Origin: Pseudomonas lutea
GTDB taxonomy: Bacteria > Pseudomonadota > Gammaproteobacteria > Pseudomonadales > Pseudomonadaceae
DNA: 64,000 bases
NCBI RefSeq assembly: GCF_000759445.1
Contig: NZ_JRMB01000001.1
Location: 1,302,001-1,366,000, forward strand
Direction: 5' to 3'
A program made the translations under genes and the position numbers. Of this stretch, positions 58,887 through 64,000 are shown piece by piece (positions within the stretch are counted from its first letter, which is position 1; each line of letters starts with the position of its first letter). The notes beneath the pieces were generated by a model that saw nothing but the letters and a program-made list of their open reading frames with translations, was not told where the DNA came from and did no database searches.

Positions 58887-60626
58887 ATGGATTTTTCACT
58901 CAAGCATCTCGCCGCCACTACCCTGATGCTCGCCAGCGTTTCGGCGTTTGCGCCTGCAGCCAACGCCAATCTCAGCGCGCAACAGAGCAGCGCGCTGATC
59001 GGCAGCTTCCAGGAAAAATCGGTCACCGATTTCCGTCAGTTTCTCAAGACTGTCAGCAACACCGATGTGATCAAAGCGGCTGGCGTTGAACCCGCCATCA
59101 GCGCCTTCCTCGCCGATAAAAAGCTATCAGCTGACGAGCAGAATGATATCCACCGCCTGCTGGGCCTATACGCGCGGATCAAATATGGCAGCGCGGCCAC
59201 TGACACCTTGCGCGAGCTGGTCGCGATTCCGACGGTGCAAACCGAGGGCGTAGCGCAGCACGACAACCCTGCGTTCATCAAGATGGCCGAGAAGATCAAA
59301 ACCCTCGCGCAGTCGTTCAACCTCAGCTTTCGCAACATCGACAACCGCGTTTACGAGATATCCCTTGAAGGCTCAGGCCCGGAAGTGGTCGGCATCCATG
59401 CCCACGCCGACATCGTCCCGGTCACCCCGGACAACTGGGTGCTGGCCGATGGCACCAAGCTCGATCCGTTCAAGGTCACACTGATCGGTGACCGCATGTA
59501 CGGCCGCGGTACCGAGGATGACAAGAACGGCATCGTTGTGGCGCTGTACGCCATGAAAGTCATCAAGGAAGAGAAGCTGCCACTGGCGCGCCATTTCAAG
59601 CTGCTGATCGACACCACCGAAGAAACCTCCGGCGACGCCATCCCCTATTATTTCGAACGCAACCCGACGCCGGCCTACAACCTGGCGCTCGACGGTAGCT
59701 ACCCGGTAGTGATCGCCGAGAAGGGTTACGGAACGGTGATGGCCAGTTTCCCACGCCGAACCGCCGAGGGCACCGGCGCGGAAATCACCTCGATGACCGG
59801 CGGCATGGCGACCAACCAGATTCCGTCGAAGTCCGTCGCCACGCTGGTGACTGACCGCCCTGCCGAACTGGCGGCCGAGCTGCAGAAAGCCGGTGCCGAG
59901 TATGCGCAACGCAACGGCGCAAATTTTCAAGTGGCTGCTGAAGTGGCGGGCAAGGCCGTGAAGCTGACGGTCACGGGTGTTTCGGCGCACTCCTCGGAGC
60001 CTGAGTCGGGGGTCAACCCGGTGGCGCGTATGCTCGATTTCATCAACGGCCTGGACGGCAAGGTTGCGCTCAAGCGCAACGCCGTTACCGACGCCGCTCG
60101 CTACGCCGCTGAAAACTGGGGGCTGGATTACCTGGGGAGCAAACTGGGCGTGGGCTTCAGCGACGAATTCATGGGCCCATTGACGGCCTCACTGACCTAT
60201 GTGGCAATGGACGACAAAGCCTTCAAGCTTGCGGTCAACCTGCGGGTGCCGAGGGGCAAGTCGCCCGAAGCCCTGAAAGCGCAGATTGAGCAGAAGCTCA
60301 CCGCGTGGAGCCAGCAAAGCCACATTGCCCCTGCGTTCACGTATTCCATTGCCGAGCCGATGTACCGCAACCCGGAAGGCGAGTGGGTCAAGGCGCTGCT
60401 GGCCGTCGCCACCGAAAACCTGGGCATGGAACACAAATTCGGCACATCAGCCGGCGCCACGTCGGTCCATGAGCTGCCAAACGGTGTGCAGTTCGGGCTG
60501 GCCAAGCCGGACGTCAAATACACCGGGCACACGGACGCCGAGTTCAAGACCACGGAGCAGTTCTTGCTGGACCTGCAAATCGTCACGGAGATGATGGGCC
60601 GTATCGGTCAGCTGCCGAAGCTCTGA
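58887..60626 (+). CDS. Secreted M20-family dipeptidase
   Basis: 579 residues with a Sec signal peptide (MDFSLKHLAATTLMLASVSA, probable cleavage after PAANA), so periplasmic or exported. An extension of about 100 residues precedes the M20 peptidase domain. Zinc and catalytic residues are visible: HAHADIVP (His and Asp), GRGTEDDKNG (bridging Asp), TTEETSGDAIPYYF (general base Glu and Glu ligand), and HTDAEFK near the C-terminus (His ligand). It resembles the PepV/Sapep dipeptidases, which release amino acids from short peptides. The ATG at 58887 has AAGGA 11 bp upstream; a TTG at 58866 would spoil the signal peptide. Confidence 0.9.
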   Translation: MDFSLKHLAATTLMLASVSAFAPAANANLSAQQSSALIGSFQEKSVTDFRQFLKTVSNTDVIKAAGVEPAISAFLADKKLSADEQNDIHRLLGLYARIKYGSAATDTLRELVAIPTVQTEGVAQHDNPAFIKMAEKIKTLAQSFNLSFRNIDNRVYEISLEGSGPEVVGIHAHADIVPVTPDNWVLADGTKLDPFKVTLIGDRMYGRGTEDDKNGIVVALYAMKVIKEEKLPLARHFKLLIDTTEETSGDAIPYYFERNPTPAYNLALDGSYPVVIAEKGYGTVMASFPRRTAEGTGAEITSMTGGMATNQIPSKSVATLVTDRPAELAAELQKAGAEYAQRNGANFQVAAEVAGKAVKLTVTGVSAHSSEPESGVNPVARMLDFINGLDGKVALKRNAVTDAARYAAENWGLDYLGSKLGVGFSDEFMGPLTASLTYVAMDDKAFKLAVNLRVPRGKSPEALKAQIEQKLTAWSQQSHIAPAFTYSIAEPMYRNPEGEWVKALLAVATENLGMEHKFGTSAGATSVHELPNGVQFGLAKPDVKYTGHTDAEFKTTEQFLLDLQIVTEMMGRIGQLPKL

Positions 60627-60697
60627 CCGCTTGCCCCGGGCCCGCTGCAATGACGGGCCCGACTCTGCCGCCCTGACCGTTCCCCGTTCCCGGCACT

Positions 60698-61003
60698 TCA
60701 GTGCTGAAGCGTCGAGCCCGAACGGCGGACGATCTTGATGGAGTGTTTCAAGTTGGGCTTGCGCGTCACGCTGATCGCCCGTTGCGTCACCGTGTCCAGC
60801 GTGATGTTCCAGAAGCCGGTGCTGGGCACGACGATCTTGGCAGGAAAGCGGTCGAACGCGCCGCCATGGTAGGTATGCCGTCCACCGTTCTTGAAACTGC
60901 GGAAGTTGGCATCGCTCATCAGCCGGATATTGCAGGGATTCGAGGACTCGATCACCACGATGTCGCCTTCGTTGAGGTGTTCGCGTTGATGGATAAATTT
61001 CAC
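60698..61003 (-). CDS. DUF1883 family protein
   Basis: 101 residues matching DUF1883: MKFIHQREHLNEGDIVVIESSNPCNIRLMSD, then YHGGAFDRFPAKIVVPSTGFWNITLDT. It is all beta-rich, cytoplasmic, function unknown. It is sometimes found fused to TIR domains, but here it is alone. It lies antisense to the region between the M20 peptidase and ahpF. Confidence 0.85.
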   Translation of the reverse strand: MKFIHQREHLNEGDIVVIESSNPCNIRLMSDANFRSFKNGGRHTYHGGAFDRFPAKIVVPSTGFWNITLDTVTQRAISVTRKPNLKHSIKIVRRSGSTLQH

Positions 61004-61098
61004 GGCGTTTCCAGAGCAGTTATCAAAACGGCCGCGAGAGTATCACGGCGTTTGAGCAGGGCAACGCCGGGTTCTCATGCCGAAGCCAAATATGGATC

Positions 61099-61133
61099 AA
61101 AAAAAACCTCATGATTGCTCATGAGGTTTTTTT
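61099..61133. terminator. Strong bidirectional terminator after ahpF
   Basis: Perfect 10-bp stem AACCTCATGA (61105-61114) / TCATGAGGTT (61119-61128) with a TTGC loop, A8 on the left and T7 on the right. On the minus strand it ends the ahpF transcript before DUF1883. Confidence 0.93.
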
Positions 61134-61171
61134 GTTTCCCGGCATCGGTCCGATGATGGGGCTACCGACGC

Positions 61172-61195
61172 CTTCCCGGCTGAAGCCGGTCCCAC
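61172..61195. repeat. Single family C REP
   Basis: CTTCCCGGCTGAAGCCGGTCC at 61172-61195, 11 bp past the ahpF stop codon and before the terminator. Confidence 0.8.
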
Positions 61196-61206
61196 TCGTT
61201 AAACCA

Positions 61207-62769
61207 TCAAGCCGGGGCGCTGCTGCGGATCAGGTGATCGAACGCGCTAAGCGAAGCTTTGGCGCCCTCGCCGACCGCGATCACGATCTGCTTGAACGGC
61301 ACGGTGGTCACGTCGCCCGCCGCGAAGATGCCGGGGATGGACGTCTCGCCGCGCTGATCGATGATGATCTCACCGCGTGGCGACAGCTCGATGGTGCCTT
61401 TGAGCCATTCAGTGTTCGGCAACAGGCCGATCTGCACGAAGATCCCTTCCAGCTCAACGGTGATTTCCTCACCGGTGAGGCGGTTCTTGTAGCGCAGGCC
61501 GTTAACCTTCTGACCGTCGCCGGTGACTTCGCTGGTCATGGCGCTGGTGAGCACCGTGACGTTGGGCAGGCTGTGCAGCTTGCGCTGCAGCACCGCGTCG
61601 GCGCGCAGATTGGCGTCGAACTCCAGCAGCGTTACGTGGGAAACAATACCGGCCAGGTCGATGGCCGCTTCCACGCCGGAGTTACCACCGCCGATGACCG
61701 CGACACGCTTGCCTTTGAACAGCGGACCGTCGCAGTGCGGACAATAAGCCACGCCCTTGTTGCGATACTGCTGTTCGCCCGGGACGTTCATTTCACGCCA
61801 GCGTGCGCCGGTGGCCAGAATGACCGTCTTGCCTTTGAGCACGCCACCGCTGGCAAACTTCACCTGATGCGGTTCGCCGTTCTTGCCCGGGATCAACTGC
61901 TCGCCGCGCTGCAGGTTGATGATGTCAACTTCGTATTCCTTGACGTGTTCTTCAAGGGCAACGGCCAGTTTCGGGCCTTCGGTGTGCTGCACGGAGATGA
62001 AGTTTTCGATCGCCATGGTGTCCAGCACCTGACCACCGAAACGCTCGGCCGCCACGGCGGTGCGGATACCTTTCCGCGCTGCATAAATGGCCGCAGCGGA
62101 ACCGGCAGGGCCACCACCGACGACCAGAACTTCAAACGCTTCTTTGGCGTTCAGCTTCTCGGCCTGACGGTCACCGGCGCTGGTGTCGATCTTTGCCAGG
62201 ATCTCTTCCAGGTTCATGCGGCCCTGGCCGAACAGCTCGCCATTAAGGTAGATGCTGGGCACCGACATGATCTGGCGGTCGGTGACTTCCTGCTGAAACA
62301 GGCTGCCTTCAATCGCGACGTGCTGCACGTTCGGGTTAAGCACGGCGAGCAGGTTCAGGGCCTGGACCACGTCCGGGCAGTTCTGGCAGGTCAGCGAGAA
62401 GTACGTTTCAAACTTGAACTCGCCGGTCAGGCTGCGGGCTTGTTCAATCGTGTCCTCGGTGGCCTTGGACGGGTAGCCGCCGACTTGCAGCAGTGCCAGC
62501 ACCAGCGAGGTGAATTCGTGACCCATTGGCAAGCCGGCAAAACGCAGCTTGATGTCCTGACCCGGGCTGTTCAGGGCGAAGGACGGCGTGCGTGCATCGC
62601 TGCCATTGGTGTCGAGGGTGATTTTGTCGGAGCTGCTGACGATATCGTTGAGCAATGCCAGCATTTCCTGGGATTTCGCGCCGTCATCGAGGGACGCAAC
62701 GATCTCGATCGGGCGAGTGATCCGCTCCAGGTAAGATTTCAACTGAGCTTTAAGATTGGCGTCCAACAT
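61207..62769 (-). CDS. ahpF: Alkyl hydroperoxide reductase subunit F
   Basis: AhpF is the FAD-dependent NADH reductase that regenerates AhpC. 520 residues: N-terminal double thioredoxin-like domain with the redox pair CQNC, then FAD ([19 protein letters not shown]) and NADH ([16 protein letters not shown]) domains and the second redox pair CPHC. Length equals the usual AhpF. ATG at 62769. It follows ahpC by 135 bp. Confidence 0.97.
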   Translation of the reverse strand: MLDANLKAQLKSYLERITRPIEIVASLDDGAKSQEMLALLNDIVSSSDKITLDTNGSDARTPSFALNSPGQDIKLRFAGLPMGHEFTSLVLALLQVGGYPSKATEDTIEQARSLTGEFKFETYFSLTCQNCPDVVQALNLLAVLNPNVQHVAIEGSLFQQEVTDRQIMSVPSIYLNGELFGQGRMNLEEILAKIDTSAGDRQAEKLNAKEAFEVLVVGGGPAGSAAAIYAARKGIRTAVAAERFGGQVLDTMAIENFISVQHTEGPKLAVALEEHVKEYEVDIINLQRGEQLIPGKNGEPHQVKFASGGVLKGKTVILATGARWREMNVPGEQQYRNKGVAYCPHCDGPLFKGKRVAVIGGGNSGVEAAIDLAGIVSHVTLLEFDANLRADAVLQRKLHSLPNVTVLTSAMTSEVTGDGQKVNGLRYKNRLTGEEITVELEGIFVQIGLLPNTEWLKGTIELSPRGEIIIDQRGETSIPGIFAAGDVTTVPFKQIVIAVGEGAKASLSAFDHLIRSSAPA

Positions 62770-62813
62770 GATTCGGCTTCCTTTATCTAACACTTGCAGG
62801 TTCTGGAAATAAC

Positions 62814-62846
62814 AACGCCCAGGCGATGACCGCCCGGGCGTTTTTT
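62814..62846. terminator. Hairpin in the ahpC-ahpF gap
   Basis: AACGCCC-A-GGCG / CGCC-C-GGGCGTT stem (62814-62842) with a 5-base loop. Six T residues follow on the plus strand; on the coding (minus) strand the tail is the weaker GTTGTTATTT. It may act as an attenuator lowering ahpF transcription relative to ahpC, or as an RNA-processing site. Confidence 0.65.
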
Positions 62847-62904
62847 GGGGGCGATGCGGTTTACGTGCTTATGGGCTCATCGCCCCCGATCCGGTCATGA
62901 CGAC

Positions 62905-63468
62905 TTAGATCTTGCCAACCAGGTCCAGGGACGGTGCCAGGGTAGCCTCGCCTTCTTTCCACTTGGCTGGGCAAACTTCGCCGGGGTGAGCAGCGACGTA
63001 CTGAGCAGCCTTGATTTTGCGCAGCAGCTCGGTAGCGTCACGGCCAACACCACCGTCGTTCAGTTCGACGATTTTGATCTCGCCTTCCGGGTTGATCACG
63101 AAAGTACCGCGGTCAGCCAGGCCAGCTTCTTCGATCAGCACGTCGAAGTTGCGGGAGATGGTCAGCGTTGGGTCGCCGATCATGGTGTACTGGATTTTGC
63201 CGATGGCTGGCGAGGTGTTGTGCCAGGCAGCGTGAGCAAAGTGGGTGTCGGTGGAGACGCTGTAGATTTCGACGCCCAGCTGCTGGAATGCAGCGTAGTT
63301 GTCGGCCAGGTCTTCCAGCTCGGTTGGGCAAACGAAGGTGAAGTCAGCCGGGTAGAAGAACACCACAGACCATTTGCCTTTCAGGTCGGCGTCCGACACT
63401 TCTACGAAGTTGCCGTTCTTGTAAGCAGTAGCCTTGAACGGTTTTACTTGGCTGTTGATGATAGGCAT
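62905..63468 (-). CDS. ahpC: Alkyl hydroperoxide reductase subunit C (peroxiredoxin)
   Basis: 187 residues, typical 2-Cys peroxiredoxin. Peroxidatic Cys47 in [10 protein letters not shown] and resolving Cys in [10 protein letters not shown]. It reduces hydrogen peroxide, organic hydroperoxides and peroxynitrite, and is recycled by AhpF. ATG at 63468 with CTAAGGAG upstream. The 190-bp upstream region should hold its promoter, likely OxyR-controlled; a -10-like TAGTAT lies at 63522-63527 (minus), but no OxyR site can be read with confidence. Confidence 0.97.
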   Translation of the reverse strand: MPIINSQVKPFKATAYKNGNFVEVSDADLKGKWSVVFFYPADFTFVCPTELEDLADNYAAFQQLGVEIYSVSTDTHFAHAAWHNTSPAIGKIQYTMIGDPTLTISRNFDVLIEEAGLADRGTFVINPEGEIKIVELNDGGVGRDATELLRKIKAAQYVAAHPGEVCPAKWKEGEATLAPSLDLVGKI

Positions 63469-63659
63469 CGGTGAATCTCCTTAGGGTTGTGAAATGAGGT
63501 GCTACAAATTCGATGGGGAGGATACTACCCACAATCATCGACAAGGGCTCATTGCCAAAGCTCATGCCAACGATTGGTTTTCACTATAAAAGCGCTTTAT
63601 GAATAGAAGACCGCGCGAAGGCGGCCATTCTGGTCCGGGGACAATAGTGCCGCAATCTT

Positions 63660-64000
63660 TCAAATGGATTCAATGAGTTGACGCACCCGCTGGGCGAGCT
63701 CGTCGATGCTGAAGGGCTTCGTCAGTAAATCCATACCGGGGTCCAGAAAGTCGCCGCGCACCTCGGCTTCACGCGCATAGCCGGTCATGAACAGCACCTT
63801 GAGCTGCGGGCGGTGCTGTCGAGCGACCTCGGCAAGCTGGCGGCCGTTCAAGCCCGGCAGGCCGACGTCCGTCACGAGCAAGTCTACGGGCTCGGCGCCC
63901 TGCAACACCGGCAGGGCCTCATGGCTGTCGCAGGCCACTTCAACCCGATACCCCAGCTCCTTGAGGACATCCACCACCAGCATCCGCACGTCAGGCTCGT
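63660..64000 (-). CDS. Receiver domain, C-terminal part, cut by the right edge
   Basis: The open frame runs off the window; the last visible codons read EPDVRMLVVDVLKELGY, which is inside a receiver domain just after its first acidic residues. Phosphoacceptor Asp is in LLVTDVGLPGLNGRQL, Lys in LLTKPFSIDEL, and it ends shortly after, so the receiver is C-terminal. It could be a single-domain regulator like those at 36429 and 44053 or the tail of a hybrid kinase like that at 34331. Confidence 0.88.
   Translation of the reverse strand, partial: EPDVRMLVVDVLKELGYRVEVACDSHEALPVLQGAEPVDLLVTDVGLPGLNGRQLAEVARQHRPQLKVLFMTGYAREAEVRGDFLDPGMDLLTKPFSIDELAQRVRQLIESI

Noticed and set aside
58519..58899. 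126-codon minus-strand frame upstream of the unknown protein
   Set aside because: It overlaps the start of the M20 peptidase and its promoter region and has no recognisable features or ribosome site.

Overview
The window is a GC-rich gammaproteobacterial chromosome segment that reads as Pseudomonas, most like the syringae/fluorescens side of the genus. The evidence is the mtlR-mtlEFGKDYZ polyol locus, the Tle5b/VgrG cassette, the nfuA, metH, cysI and sohB backbone, and three families of Pseudomonas-type REP palindromes. Species cannot be fixed from sequence alone. No tRNA, rRNA, CRISPR array, transposase, integrase or prophage gene was seen.

Layout. 1-6.3 kb: REP elements, nfuA (Fe-S carrier), an acyltransferase-3 membrane protein, metH. 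6.3-7.6 kb: a tandem array of six composite REP units. 7.7-18.7 kb: an eight-gene type VI secretion island on the minus strand, in transcription order tssL, vgrG, tle5b (phospholipase D effector), three tandem Sel1-repeat lipoproteins (likely immunity proteins), PAAR, tssF; almost all junctions overlap. 19.4-20.2 kb: a second array built from the same unit as the first, in the same orientation, so the island lies between direct repeats. 20.3-32.6 kb: core metabolism (cysI and its DUF934 partner, sohB, histidine phosphatase, SCP2, phosphotransferase, SDR, Gfo/Idh/MocA oxidoreductase, TSUP permease, nudC, dienoyl-CoA isomerase-like gene), broken by more repeat arrays. 32.8-44.4 kb: a signalling region with a double-domain KaiC ATPase and hybrid kinase, single-domain response regulators, and a kinase-cheR-cheB-kinase operon without chemoreceptor. 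44.4-47.2 kb: glycosyltransferase, cobF, hicB antitoxin with a frameshifted hicA. 47.5-57.2 kb: mannitol/arabitol uptake and catabolism. 57.2-64 kb: repeats, an unknown Ala-rich protein, a secreted M20 peptidase, DUF1883, ahpF, ahpC, and a response regulator cut by the right edge.

How the genes work together. The T6SS island encodes a spike (VgrG plus PAAR), its toxic cargo, probable protection, and one baseplate and one membrane-complex subunit, but not the rest of a secretion machine. It must therefore use subunits encoded elsewhere, or be the remnant of a larger cluster. In the mtl locus MtlEFGK import polyols, MtlD oxidises mannitol to fructose (and arabitol to xylulose), and MtlZ and MtlY phosphorylate the products, under the AraC-type regulator MtlR.

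The most unusual content is the repeat landscape: REP families A (core GTAGGAGCGCGCTTGC), B (GTAGGAGCCGGCTTGC) and C (GTGGGACCGGCTTTAGCC), hybrid REPINs, long composite arrays flanking the T6SS island, a ~250-bp intergenic element present three times, and a six-unit 46-bp hairpin array next to sohB.
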